Of a stretch of DNA of 64,000 bases, positions 17,394-26,520 are shown piece after piece; the stretch's first letter is position 1; each line of letters opens with the position of its first letter. A model generated the notes under the pieces. That model searched no databases and was not told the origin of the DNA. It saw only the letters and a program-made list of their open reading frames with translations. Origin of the DNA: Sphingomonas oleivorans. GTDB taxonomy: Bacteria > Pseudomonadota > Alphaproteobacteria > Sphingomonadales > Sphingomonadaceae. The DNA lies in contig NZ_NWBU01000010.1 in assembly GCF_003050615.1 (NCBI RefSeq), positions 281,165 through 345,164 of the forward strand, written 5' to 3'. A program made the position numbers and the translations under genes.

Positions 17394-18704
17394 TCAATCT
17401 TCGTGGATCAGGCTGTGGTCGCGCGTGTCGCGCATGCGCAGATAGACGATCAGCGAGATGCCGATCATCCCCGTCACATACCAGTAGAAGCCGCTTTCCA
17501 GCCCCTGGCTCTTGAACCATAAAGCGACATATTCGGCCGTGCCGCCGAAGATGGTGTTGGCGAGCGCATAGGGCAGCGCCACGCCCAGCGCGCGGATATG
17601 CGCCGGGAAAAGCTCCGCCTTCACCACCGCGTTGATCGAGGTATAGCCCGTGACGATGATCAGCGCGCCGAATACCAGCGCGAAGGCGGCATAGGGGCTG
17701 CGCACCGTTTCCAGCGTCGAGAAGATCGGCACGGTGCAGAGGAGGCCGAACAGGCCGAAGCCGACCATCAGCGGCTTGCGGCCGATCCGGTCGGAAAGCG
17801 CGCCGGCTACGGGCTGGAGCAGCATGTAGAGGAAGAGCGCGGCGGCGCTGATCTCGGTCGCCGTCTCGCGCCCGAAGCCGGAGGTGTTGACCAGGAATTT
17901 CTGCATGTAGGTGGAGTAGGCGTAGAAGGCGAGCGTGCCGCCCGCGGTCAACGCCACGACGGTGAAGGCCTGGGCGGGATAGCGGGTGAAGAGCGCCCAG
18001 CCGCTCGATTTGGGCGCGTCGGAGATGGCTGCATTCTTGTAGCTTTCCGTTTCGGCGAGGCCGCGGCGGAGATAGAAGACGGCGATGGCGAGCATCCCGC
18101 CGATCGCGAAGGGAATGCGCCAGCCCCAGCTTTCCAGCGCGGCTTCGGACAGCGATGCCTGCAGGATCAGCAGCACGCAGAGCGCGATCAGCTGGCCCGA
18201 GATCAAAGTGACATATTGGAAGCTGGAGAAGAAACCGCGCCGGTTGCGGCCCGCCATTTCGCTGAGATAGGTGGCGCTCGCGCCATATTCGCCGCCGACG
18301 CTCAGGCCCTGCATCAGCCGCGCGAGCACGAGCAGCGCGGGCGCCGCCCAGCCGATCATGGCATAGCCGGGCGTCACCGCGATGATCAGCGAGCCCAGGC
18401 ACATCAGCGTGACGGACAGGGTAAGCCCCGCCTTGCGGCCACGCCGATCGGCATAGATGCCCATGATCCACGCCCCGATCGGTCGCATCAGGAAGCCGAC
18501 CGCGAAGATGGCGGCGGCGTTCAGCAACTGTGCCGTCTGGTCGCCCACCGGAAAGAAGGCCGGCGCGAAATAGAGGGTGAAGGCCGAATAGACATACCAG
18601 TCATACCATTCGACGAGATTGCCGGTGGAGCCGCCGATGATCGAGCGGAGGCGGTGGCGGCGATCGCGCTCGCCGGACAGGTCGATGGCGCTCGTGGCCT
18701 GCAT
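17394..18704 (-). CDS. MHS-family MFS transporter (KgtP-like)
   Basis: A 436-residue 12-helix proton symporter of the metabolite:H+ symporter class. It shows the family start STGNLVEWYDWYVYSAFTLY, the loop MGIYADRRGRKAGLTLSVTLM and LMQGLSVGGEYGASATYLSE. KgtP and related proteins import alpha-ketoglutarate or other organic acids. An AGGGAG site precedes ATG 18704. It converges with the acyl-CoA ligase (22-bp gap) and is divergent from the amine oxidase gene. Confidence 0.9.
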   Translation of the reverse strand: MQATSAIDLSGERDRRHRLRSIIGGSTGNLVEWYDWYVYSAFTLYFAPAFFPVGDQTAQLLNAAAIFAVGFLMRPIGAWIMGIYADRRGRKAGLTLSVTLMCLGSLIIAVTPGYAMIGWAAPALLVLARLMQGLSVGGEYGASATYLSEMAGRNRRGFFSSFQYVTLISGQLIALCVLLILQASLSEAALESWGWRIPFAIGGMLAIAVFYLRRGLAETESYKNAAISDAPKSSGWALFTRYPAQAFTVVALTAGGTLAFYAYSTYMQKFLVNTSGFGRETATEISAAALFLYMLLQPVAGALSDRIGRKPLMVGFGLFGLLCTVPIFSTLETVRSPYAAFALVFGALIIVTGYTSINAVVKAELFPAHIRALGVALPYALANTIFGGTAEYVALWFKSQGLESGFYWYVTGMIGISLIVYLRMRDTRDHSLIHED

Positions 18705-18743
18705 CCCGGATACTCCCTGAAACTCTTTTACCTAAGTAGGACT

Positions 18744-18854
18744 ATCATTTCGGCGCTGGACAGCTGCCCCGAAAGATGATCCTTACCCAGCCCATAACGA
18801 ACAAGCGAGCCGGGGTACGTGCCCTATGGCGGATCGTGCCGTGTGCTTCGTTAT
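18744..18854. promoter_or_regulatory. Inverted repeats in the MHS / amine-oxidase divergent region
   Basis: ATCATTTCGG (18744-18753) and CCGAAAGATGAT (18769-18780) are near-perfect inverted copies. A second pair, ATAACGAA (18794-18801) and TTCGTTAT (18847-18854), is perfect with 45 nt between. Either may be a regulator site for the two divergent genes. No regulator gene is adjacent. Confidence 0.3.
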
Positions 18855-18980
18855 AACGATGTCAACCGCGGCTAACAGCGGCACAGCTTTGCAGGATGGG
18901 ACCGGCGCGCGGGGAGTGCGTCGCATGATGACATGTGCCGGTGATCGGATGTTTCGATCGCCGGGAAGAAGGGGTCCCGG

Positions 18981-20573
18981 ATGATTACTCGTCGTAAACT
19001 GCTCGGCCGGATCGGCATGATGGGCGGGGTGGGCGCTGCCTATGGCGCGATGCAGGCATTGGGCCTGATGTCCACCGCCCATGCGGAAGGATTGACGCCG
19101 CTTCCCAAGGATTTCGGCGCGGGCACGAGCGTGGTGGTGCTGGGAGCGGGCATCTCCGGAATGGTCGCCGCCTATGAGCTGGAGCAGGCGGGCTTCGACG
19201 TGACGGTGCTCGAGGCGCGCGATCGCGTCGGCGGGCGCGCCTGGACGGTGCGCGACGGCGACAAGATCGAGATGATCGGCGAGGCGGACCAGACCGCAAG
19301 CTATTCGGATGGCATCTATTTCAACGCCGGCCCGGCGCGCATCCCGAGCCATCATCAGGGCTATCTCGGCTATGCCAAGAAGTTGGGCGTGCCGATGGAA
19401 GTCGAGGTCAATTCCAGCCGCAGCGCCTTCATCCAGGGCAAGAGTGGCGATCGCCTCCAGATGCGCCAGGCGTCGAACGACCTGCGCGGCCATATTGCCG
19501 AACTGCTCGCCAAGGCGATCAACCAGGGCTCGCTCGACCAGGCGCTGACCGCCGAGGACAAGGCCAAGCTGCTGCCCTTCCTCAACCTCTATGGCGATCT
19601 CGATCCGAACGGTGCCTATACGGGCAGCCTGCGCGCCGGCTTCAAGACGCTGCCGGGTGCCGATATCGGCGCGTTCGATTCGCCCAATGCGCCGATGGAT
19701 CTCAAGCACCTGCTCGCCAACGAACAGCTTCCGATGACGCTGTTCGAGGACAATATCTACATGCAGGCGACGATGTTCCAGCCGGTCGGCGGCATGGACC
19801 AGCTTCCCGTCGGCTTCGAGCGGGCTCTGCGCAAGAAGGTCGTGCGCAACGCCGACGTGCAGAAGATCCGCAACGGCGCCTCGGGCGTGGAAGTGATGTG
19901 GCGCGATCGCAAGAGCGGCGCCACCAGCGCGATCAAGGCCGATTATGTGATCTGCACCATCCCCTTCCCGGTGCTGGCCAAGATCGACGCCAATTTCAGC
20001 AAGCCCGTGGCGCAGGCGATCGCGGGCGTGGTCTATGACCATTCGAACAAGGTCGCGTTTGAATCGCCGCGCTTCTGGGAGAAGGAGCAGATCTATGGCG
20101 GCATCTCCTTCGTCGGCGGTGAGACCTCGCTGATCTGGTATCCGAGCGCGAAGCTGCACAGCGATCGCGGCATGCTGCTCGCCTGCTACAGCTCGGGCGA
20201 GGTGGCCGCGAAGTTCGAGCAGCGGCCGCTTGCCGAGCAGATCGCCATGTCGCGCGCTGCGGTCGAGCGGCTGCATCCGGGCCATGGCGCGGATCTCGTC
20301 AATCCGCTCGTCGTCAACTGGCACAAGATCCCCTACAGCCTGGGGCCCTGGCCGAACTGGTATGCCGGCGTAAGCGGACGGCAGGAAGGCCATATCGATA
20401 CCGAGCCCTTCCGCCTGCTGCACAAGCCCGACGGCCGCGTCTATTTCGCGAGCGCGGCGCTGAGCCAGACGCCGGGCTGGCAGGAAGGCGGCATCCAGTC
20501 CGCGCAGGGCGTCGTCTCCGCGCTCGCGGCGCGCATGGCCGCAGCGCCCAGCCGCAAGGCGGCGAGAGGCTGA
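18981..20573 (+). CDS. Flavin monoamine oxidase family protein, Tat-exported
   Basis: A 530-residue FAD amine oxidase. The N-terminus MITRRKLLGRIG followed by a hydrophobic stretch and AHA is a twin-arginine signal, so the folded flavoprotein is exported to the periplasm. The dinucleotide-binding motif VVVLGAGISGMVAAYELE is near residue 46 and the GG motif RDRVGGRAWTV near 75. The C-terminal FAD segment is YFASAALSQTPGWQEGGIQSA. It oxidises a primary amine or amino acid to imine, releasing H2O2. It precedes a TBDR and a dipeptidase on the same strand but has its own terminator. Confidence 0.9.
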   Translation: MITRRKLLGRIGMMGGVGAAYGAMQALGLMSTAHAEGLTPLPKDFGAGTSVVVLGAGISGMVAAYELEQAGFDVTVLEARDRVGGRAWTVRDGDKIEMIGEADQTASYSDGIYFNAGPARIPSHHQGYLGYAKKLGVPMEVEVNSSRSAFIQGKSGDRLQMRQASNDLRGHIAELLAKAINQGSLDQALTAEDKAKLLPFLNLYGDLDPNGAYTGSLRAGFKTLPGADIGAFDSPNAPMDLKHLLANEQLPMTLFEDNIYMQATMFQPVGGMDQLPVGFERALRKKVVRNADVQKIRNGASGVEVMWRDRKSGATSAIKADYVICTIPFPVLAKIDANFSKPVAQAIAGVVYDHSNKVAFESPRFWEKEQIYGGISFVGGETSLIWYPSAKLHSDRGMLLACYSSGEVAAKFEQRPLAEQIAMSRAAVERLHPGHGADLVNPLVVNWHKIPYSLGPWPNWYAGVSGRQEGHIDTEPFRLLHKPDGRVYFASAALSQTPGWQEGGIQSAQGVVSALAARMAAAPSRKAARG

Positions 20574-20581
20574 GGCAAAGG

Positions 20582-20620
20582 CTTCCCGCGCCGGCTTCCG
20601 GCGCGGGAAGTTTATGTTTG
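20582..20620 (+). terminator. Intrinsic terminator after amine oxidase
   Basis: Perfect 13-bp stem CTTCCCGCGCCGG / CCGGCGCGGGAAG with a CTT loop, followed by TTTATGTTTG. It starts 8 bp after the amine oxidase stop and separates it from the TBDR leader. Confidence 0.8.
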
Positions 20621-20638
20621 TTGCGGCTGCGACGAACC

Positions 20639-20733
20639 GCGGCCTAGCAAAAGGGGCCGCTCTGCAAGGCGGCGCGTCTTCGCGGGGGAAGACGGAAAAT
20701 CAAGGGGCGTAGCCGACATGCGCCAAAGGCGCA
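20639..20733 (+). promoter_or_regulatory. Structured 5' leader of the TBDR: three consecutive hairpins
   Basis: Three perfect stem-loops lie between the amine-oxidase terminator and the TBDR start: GCGGCC/GGCCGC (20639-20660), CGTCTTC/GAAGACG (20675-20694) and TGCGCC-AAA-GGCGCA (20719-20733). This spacing suggests a folded mRNA leader. It does not show the conserved boxes of cobalamin, TPP, FMN or SAM riboswitches that I know, so no ligand is proposed. Confidence 0.4.
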
Positions 20734-20792
20734 GCGGTAAAAGCCCGGAAAGCAGCATGGAGAGGATTTCATTCCGAACAAGGGGGGATTCT

Positions 20793-23141
20793 ATGCTGTC
20801 CATTCGCCATCAGGCCGCCATTTCGGCCGCTGCACTCGCCATCTGCCTGACGCCGTCCGCAGGCTTCGCTGAGAGTGCCGCCGCTCCGGCTGCGCCTGCC
20901 GAGGATGAGGACACTATATTGGTCGTGACCGGCCGCCGCGTGTCGGACGCGTCCGTCGCGATCGGCACCGACCAGACGAGCAACACCATATCGATCACGC
21001 GCGAGGCGCTGCTTTCTGCGCCGGCGGGCATTTCGGGCCTGAAGATGCTCGAAGGGCTGCCCGGCTTCAACGTGCAGGCGAACGATGCGCTCGGCCTCTA
21101 TGAATTCGGCAATTCGGTGTTCGTCCGCGCCTTCAACTTCCAGCAGATCGGCTTCGTGCTCGATGGCGTGCCGATGGGGCGCAGCGACCAGTTCGGCGGC
21201 AGTCCGATCTTCCGCTATGTCGAGAATGAGAATCTCCAGCGGGTGACGGCGAGCCAGGGCGCGGGCGATGTTTCGCTGCCGAGCTACGCCTCGCTCGGGC
21301 CGATCGTGCAATATATCACGACCCAGCCGGCCGACGATCTGGGCCTGATCGCGCAGCAGACCTTCGGCAGCGACGATTTCCGCCGCAGCTTCGTGCGCGT
21401 CGACACGGGCGAGCATGGCGGGCTTTCGGCCTATGCCAGCTATTCGAAGCTCGATGCGGATGTGTGGCGCGGGCCGGGCACGATCGATCGCGAACATGTC
21501 GAGGCAAAGATCCGCTACGAGATTGACGATCGTTCGGACGTGACCGCGAGCTTCCTCTACAACGACTATTTCGACTATGATTCCCCGGCGATCAGCATTG
21601 CCCAATATAAGGGCACGACGCCGACGCCCGATCCGTTCGGCCGGAAGGGGCGCTATTTCGCCTATCTGGGGACGGTACCGAACCTATCGGTGACGGTGCC
21701 CGGCATCCGATATTCGAACAGCCTCTATAATCAATATTTCAAACAGGCGATCAATTCGCGCACCGACTATCTCTATAGCCTGACGGGCAATTTCGCGCCG
21801 ACCGACAGCTTCGATTTCTCGGTGACGGGCTATTATGAGGATAAGAAGGGCTATGGCGTCTCGCCCGAAGCCTATTCAACGTCGCTAGGCTTGCCGCCTC
21901 GGCAGGGGGGAGCGCCAAGCGCCTATACTGCCCAGAAGGACATCGTCCCCGGCCTGTTCGCGCCCAAGGGGCTGCAATATGGCCTGTCGACGATCGAAGG
22001 ATCGCGCGTCGGCGTCACCGCGCACGGCACCTATCATTTCGGGCCCCATATCCTGCAGGCGGGATTCTGGGGCGAGAATGACGATTATCATCGCACCCAG
22101 GCGCGCTATAACCATCAGGACGGCAATCCGGACGGCGCGCCGCTGCTGGGCGAGCCGGTGCATCTCCAGCGCGATTATCGCTCCAGCCGCGAGACGCTGC
22201 AGCTCTTCGCCAAGACCGTGCTCGCTTTCGACGAGGAGCGGCTGAAGATCGAGCTGGGCTTCAAGTCGCTCAACATCGATTACAAGATACGCGGCTATCG
22301 CAACCCGGCGGACTATATCAACCGGCGCACACCGCGCCTGACCGATCAGTGGAAGGATCATTTCCTGCCGCAGGCGGGGCTGGTCTATAATGTGACGCCG
22401 CAGGAGCAGATCTTCGCTTCCTATGCGGAGAATATGGCGTTGCCGCGCGGCGCGGACGATATCTTCTCGGCGGCGAGCCCGATCGTGCCGGGCCCCGCGG
22501 CGGAGACGTCCAAAAATTATGAGGCAGGCGTCCGCACCAACCGGCCGACCTTCAACGCCGCGCTCGCGCTATTCTACACCCAGTTCGACAACCGGCTGCA
22601 ATCCTTCGCATCGCCGGTGCCGGGATCGACGACGACCGAGACTTTCTACCAGAATGTCGGCGGCGTGAAATCCTATGGCGCGGAGCTGAGCGGCGTCCTC
22701 AAGCCGCGGATCCTGGACGGCGCGGTCTATTTCAACGCCAATGCGACCTATAATATCGCCAAGTTTCAGGACAATTATTCGACCTTCGCCATCAAGGGCA
22801 AAAGGGTGCCGGACAATGCCAAATGGCTGGTGCAGGCGGGCATGACGGTCGAGCCGGCGGACTGGATCGTCGCCAATGTCTCGGCCCGTTATCTGAGCAG
22901 CCGCTACAGCAATTTCGTGAATAGCGAGAAGATCGGCGATTATGTCATCGCCAATGCTTATGTCGATATCGGCGATGGATTGAGCTTCGGCCCGCTGAAG
23001 TCGGTCAAGCTGCGCTTCAACGTCGATAATATCTTCAACAAGGATTATCTCGGCACGATCAGCACGACCACCAACAGCCCTGCCACCTATCGGCCGGGGC
23101 CCGACCGGACCTTCCAGATCAGCATCCGGGGCGAAATCTGA
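20793..23141 (+). CDS. TonB-dependent receptor
   Basis: A 782-residue receptor with a signal peptide (MLSIRHQAAISAAALAICLT..., cleavage near GFAES), plug beginning DTILVVTGRRVSD and containing GLYEFGNSVFVRAFNFQQIG, and a barrel ending RTFQISIRGEI. The frame is open 25 codons upstream, but ATG 20793 follows an AAGGGGGG ribosome site and begins the signal peptide. The plug lacks the usual VEVLRGPQG string and instead has LQRVTASQGAGD, placing it in a divergent TBDR subgroup. The last base of its stop is the first base of the dipeptidase start, so the two are coupled. Confidence 0.9.
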   Translation: MLSIRHQAAISAAALAICLTPSAGFAESAAAPAAPAEDEDTILVVTGRRVSDASVAIGTDQTSNTISITREALLSAPAGISGLKMLEGLPGFNVQANDALGLYEFGNSVFVRAFNFQQIGFVLDGVPMGRSDQFGGSPIFRYVENENLQRVTASQGAGDVSLPSYASLGPIVQYITTQPADDLGLIAQQTFGSDDFRRSFVRVDTGEHGGLSAYASYSKLDADVWRGPGTIDREHVEAKIRYEIDDRSDVTASFLYNDYFDYDSPAISIAQYKGTTPTPDPFGRKGRYFAYLGTVPNLSVTVPGIRYSNSLYNQYFKQAINSRTDYLYSLTGNFAPTDSFDFSVTGYYEDKKGYGVSPEAYSTSLGLPPRQGGAPSAYTAQKDIVPGLFAPKGLQYGLSTIEGSRVGVTAHGTYHFGPHILQAGFWGENDDYHRTQARYNHQDGNPDGAPLLGEPVHLQRDYRSSRETLQLFAKTVLAFDEERLKIELGFKSLNIDYKIRGYRNPADYINRRTPRLTDQWKDHFLPQAGLVYNVTPQEQIFASYAENMALPRGADDIFSAASPIVPGPAAETSKNYEAGVRTNRPTFNAALALFYTQFDNRLQSFASPVPGSTTTETFYQNVGGVKSYGAELSGVLKPRILDGAVYFNANATYNIAKFQDNYSTFAIKGKRVPDNAKWLVQAGMTVEPADWIVANVSARYLSSRYSNFVNSEKIGDYVIANAYVDIGDGLSFGPLKSVKLRFNVDNIFNKDYLGTISTTTNSPATYRPGPDRTFQISIRGEI

Positions 23142-24364
23142 TGCATCTCAACTCCATAGCCTTCGCCGCCGGGATCGCGATCCTGGCGGCACCCGTGCCG
23201 GCCGCGACGCCCGAGGTGAGCGGAAAGGCGAGGGCGATCCATGAGCGGGTCCTGACGTTCGACACGCATCTCGACACGCCCGCCAATTTCTCGCGGCCGG
23301 GCTGGGATTTTGCCGAGGGGCACAGCCTGTCGCGCGATTTCGGGCAGGTGGATCTGCCCCGGATGAAGGCGGGCGGGCTCGATGGCGGCTTTTTCGCAAT
23401 CTATACGCCGCAGGGGCCGCGCACGCCGGAGGCGACCGCCGCCGCGCGCGACGCGGCGCTGATCCGTGCGGTCGAAATACGCGAGATGGCGGCGCGGCTT
23501 TCGGACAAGGTCGAGCTCGCCTTCACCGCCGACGATGCCGTGCGCATCGCCGCCAAAGGCAAGGTGGTCGTCTATCAGAGCATCGAGAACAGCTATCCGC
23601 TGTCCGCCGATCTGGGGCTGATGACGACTTTCCATGAACTGGGCGTGCGGATGATGAGCCCGGTCCATTTCCTCAACAATGATTTCGGCGACAGCTCGAC
23701 CGATCCCAAGGGCCCCGAATGGAACGGCCTGAGCCCGCTCGGACGCCGTTTCGTGGCGGAGGCGAACCGGCTGGGCATCATCCTCGATGCGAGCCATGCG
23801 TCGGATGCGGTGCTGGATCAGATGCTGGCGCTTTCGACGACGCCGGTGATCCTGTCCCATTCGGGCTGCAAGGCGGTCTATGACCATCCCCGCAATGTGG
23901 ACGATGCGCGGCTGATCGCGCTCGCGGCCAAGGGCGGGGTGATCCAGATGAACGCCTATGCCGGCTATGTCGCCAAGCTGCCCGAAAATCCGGAACGCGA
24001 CGCGGCGCTGAAGGCGCTCTACGCAAAGATGGGCAACCGCCATGACATGACGCCCGATCGCGTCGCGGAACTGGTGCGCGAGCGCGATGCGATACTGGCG
24101 CGCTATCCGGGATCGAAGCCTGATTTCGATGCCTTCATGAAGCATATGCTGCATGCGCTGAAGCTGGTCGGCGTCGATCATGTCGGCATCGGGCTCGACT
24201 GGGACGGCGGCGGCGGCGTCGAGGGGCTGGAGGATGTGGTCGACATTCCCCGGATCAGCGCGGCGCTGCTCGTGGCGGGCTATACCGAAGCCGATCTCCA
24301 GAAGATCTGGAGCGGGAATGTGCTGCGCGTGCTGCGCGCGGTGGAGGCGGCCAAGGCGAAGTGA
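23141..24364 (+). CDS. Membrane dipeptidase (renal dipeptidase, M19)
   Basis: A 407-residue zinc dipeptidase with an N-terminal signal peptide (AILAAPVPAAT). Metal-site segments: FDTHLDTPANF near residue 40, QSIENSYPL with the bridging Glu near 147, LDASHASDAVLDQML near 213, and LSHSGCKAVYDHPRNV near 236. M19 enzymes hydrolyse dipeptides, including those with D-residues. Start and TBDR stop overlap by one base, so the receptor probably imports a peptide or peptide-like compound that this enzyme cleaves. The amine oxidase upstream could deaminate the product. Confidence 0.9.
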   Translation: MHLNSIAFAAGIAILAAPVPAATPEVSGKARAIHERVLTFDTHLDTPANFSRPGWDFAEGHSLSRDFGQVDLPRMKAGGLDGGFFAIYTPQGPRTPEATAAARDAALIRAVEIREMAARLSDKVELAFTADDAVRIAAKGKVVVYQSIENSYPLSADLGLMTTFHELGVRMMSPVHFLNNDFGDSSTDPKGPEWNGLSPLGRRFVAEANRLGIILDASHASDAVLDQMLALSTTPVILSHSGCKAVYDHPRNVDDARLIALAAKGGVIQMNAYAGYVAKLPENPERDAALKALYAKMGNRHDMTPDRVAELVRERDAILARYPGSKPDFDAFMKHMLHALKLVGVDHVGIGLDWDGGGGVEGLEDVVDIPRISAALLVAGYTEADLQKIWSGNVLRVLRAVEAAKAK

Positions 24365-24393
24365 TCGGGGGCGAAGTGATGGCGGCGAAGTGA
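24355..24393 (+). repeat. Three copies of GGCGAAGTGA at the dipeptidase stop
   Basis: GGCGAAGTGA occurs at 24355-24364 (ending with the real TGA), 24370-24379 and 24384-24393, so the stop codon context is duplicated twice downstream. Probably replication slippage. Confidence 0.6.
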
Positions 24394-24419
24394 GGGGCGC
24401 CGCCGGAACGGCCCCGCGC

Positions 24420-24779
24420 TCACTGCTCGGCGGTGTGGGCGCTTTCAGGCGGCGGCAGCATCAGCGGATCGCTGAAGGTCACGATCTCGCGCGTGCCGTC
24501 ATGATCGACGATCTCGATGCTCGAGAGCGACAGCGCTTCTTCCTCGACATGGATGCGCTGGGGCCTGGGAATCAGATGATCGATGCCTTCGAGGGCGATT
24601 TCGAGCACGCCGTCGCGGGGCTCATAGCTGATGCCGATCACGGGCCGGCGATTGGCGAGCCGCTGGTCGCCGAGCGGCAGCGAAACGAGCTCCACGGTCG
24701 CCCGGCGGGCGCGCAACGCCCTCGCCACGCGATCGAAGTAATGCTGCCATTCGGCCTTTTCCAACGTGCGGACCGCCAT
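24420..24779 (-). CDS. DUF5335 family protein
   Basis: A 119-residue small soluble protein of the DUF5335 family: MAVRTLEKAEWQHYFDRVA at the N-terminus, a beta-rich middle (LEIALEGIDHLIPRPQRIHV) and EIVDHDGTREIVTFSDPLML at the C-terminus. No function is known. ATG 24779 follows GGAGGAGAG and is preferred over the in-frame codon 14 positions upstream. It converges with the dipeptidase gene. Confidence 0.8.
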   Translation of the reverse strand: MAVRTLEKAEWQHYFDRVARALRARRATVELVSLPLGDQRLANRRPVIGISYEPRDGVLEIALEGIDHLIPRPQRIHVEEEALSLSSIEIVDHDGTREIVTFSDPLMLPPPESAHTAEQ

Positions 24780-25006
24780 CGACTCTCTCCTCCTCGGCCG
24801 GATCGTGCCGCGTCCGGCCATTTTCCCGTTATTTAGGCGGAGTGTCGCGCCGGCTCGCTAATCTGGATCAGGATCGGCCGCGCTTCGCCGCGAAAGCGCG
24901 GAGGTCCGTCGGTCCCGTGATGGTGCGCGCCGATGCCGTCACGGGGACGCAACGCCAATCCCTATCGTCAGTTTATCGTCCGGGTTGCGATTGGGAGGAC
25001 CAGGCG

Positions 25007-25261
25007 ATGAATATTTCCACCGTCAATGTGATCGAGCGTATCGCGCGCGTGCTGGCCGGGCAGCGCCTGAGCGCCAATGCCGAGGGATGCGATCCTTCGG
25101 CGGCGGCGCTGGTCGATGCGCAATGGCCCGCCCATGTGGATGATGCCGTTGCCGTCCTGCGGACGATGCGCGAGCCGGATCGGGCGATGGCGGCGGTGGG
25201 CGATGTGGCGATCTGGGAACGGATGATCCGGGCGGCCCTCAAGGAGCAGCAGCCGGCCTGA
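25007..25261 (+). CDS. Small conserved-looking protein, function unknown
   Basis: An 84-residue acidic protein (MNISTVNVIERIARVLAG...), preceded by GGGAGG eight bases before the ATG. Helical, without a signal peptide, membrane segment or Cys motif. The frame continues upstream of the ATG, but with poor start signals. It ends 5 bp from the convergent Gfo/Idh/MocA gene. I do not recognise a family; coding is supported by the ribosome site and codon use. Confidence 0.7.
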   Translation: MNISTVNVIERIARVLAGQRLSANAEGCDPSAAALVDAQWPAHVDDAVAVLRTMREPDRAMAAVGDVAIWERMIRAALKEQQPA

Positions 25262-25266
25262 CCCGT

Positions 25267-26352
25267 TCAGTCGCAGCCAAGCTCGCGCATCTCAACCATG
25301 CGATGCTCGCGCGCGCTGATCTCCGCGGCCATGCCGATGGCGACCGCCTTGAGGCCGTCCAGGGCGGTGACCTCGACCGGCCCTTCGCCACGGATGGCGC
25401 GGGCGAAGGCCGCATGCTGATGGAAGGTGGCGCCATGATGCGAGCCTGCCGCCATGGCGGCCGCATCCACGGCGACATGCTCGCGCTCGACCCGCTTGGC
25501 CTCTTCGCGCGGCACGCGAGGGGAGAAGATGATGTCGCCGGGCGGGACGAGCACGTCGAGCCGGGCCCGGTCGCCCGTCGCCGAAATCTCCGCCTCATGC
25601 TCCACGCCATCGGCGAACATGCTGAGATCGAGGCAGGCGCGGACGCCGTTCGCGAAATCGACGACGGTATAGCTGTTGTCGATGATGTCCGGCGTCTCGC
25701 CGTCATAGCGTTCGTCGAGATGGTTCACATCCTGCCCGCCCGAGCAATAGACGCGCACCGCCTCGGATTCGGTGATCAGCCGCATGAGATCGAAGAAATG
25801 GCAGCATTTCTCGACCATCGTGCCGCCCGTGTTGCGCGCGAAGCGGTTCCAGTCGCCGACCTTGACGAGGAAGGGAAAACGGTGCTCGCGCATCGCCAGC
25901 ATGCGGAGCCGGCCGACACGGCCGGCGCGGACCTGCTCGATGAAACGCGCGACCGGCGGCATGTAGCGATATTCCATGCCGGTCCAGAAGGGCGCCGCAT
26001 GGCGATCGGCGCGCGCGACGATCCAGCGCGCATCCTCGATCGTCGTCGCCAGCGGCTTTTCGCACAATATGGCGAGGCCGCGATCGAACAGCGGCTCGAG
26101 CACCGTACGATGGCTGTAATTGGGTGACGCCACGATGACGGCATCGACCTCGCCCTTTTCGGCCAGTTCCTCGGCCGAGCGGAAGCACGCCGGCGTCTCG
26201 CCGCCGAGCGAGCTATCGGCCCAGCCGAGCGAGGTTTCGACCGGATCGGCGATCGCGGTGATGCGCGCGCCGGGCAGCAGGCGGATGTTGCGGATATGCT
26301 CGCACCCCATCATGCCCGTGCCGACCACGCCATAGCGGATCATGTCTCCCAT
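25267..26352 (-). CDS. Gfo/Idh/MocA family oxidoreductase
   Basis: A 361-residue NAD(P)-dependent dehydrogenase. Rossmann motif YGVVGTGMMGCEHIRNI at the N-terminus, the family lysine in LCEKPLATTIEDA near residue 99, and the C-terminal substrate domain with RNTGGTMVEKCCHFFDLMRL, where Asp and His act in catalysis. Substrates are usually sugars, cyclitols or their acids. ATG 26352 follows GGAGGGAGGACGCCG. It is divergent from the SsuD-like monooxygenase across 168 bp, suggesting shared control. Confidence 0.9.
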   Translation of the reverse strand: MGDMIRYGVVGTGMMGCEHIRNIRLLPGARITAIADPVETSLGWADSSLGGETPACFRSAEELAEKGEVDAVIVASPNYSHRTVLEPLFDRGLAILCEKPLATTIEDARWIVARADRHAAPFWTGMEYRYMPPVARFIEQVRAGRVGRLRMLAMREHRFPFLVKVGDWNRFARNTGGTMVEKCCHFFDLMRLITESEAVRVYCSGGQDVNHLDERYDGETPDIIDNSYTVVDFANGVRACLDLSMFADGVEHEAEISATGDRARLDVLVPPGDIIFSPRVPREEAKRVEREHVAVDAAAMAAGSHHGATFHQHAAFARAIRGEGPVEVTALDGLKAVAIGMAAEISAREHRMVEMRELGCD

Positions 26353-26520
26353 CGGCGTCCTCCCTCCATGCTGAACCATCGTGGAGCGGCGGCTAGTTGC
26401 CGAAGCGGGCCATGCGGGCAAGGGCATTTGCGGTTCGCGACCGACAACGACCTCTTGGTTGTGCGCGGCGCAGACGCGGTGCTAGCCGGGCGCGACATTC
26501 CGATCGGGGGAAGGGCTGCC

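Noticed and set aside
18783-20423. 546-codon minus-strand open frame
   Set aside because: Antisense to the amine oxidase, whose FAD motifs are clear.
20639-20733. Cobalamin or other known riboswitch
   Set aside because: Hairpins present, but no known conserved box sequences.
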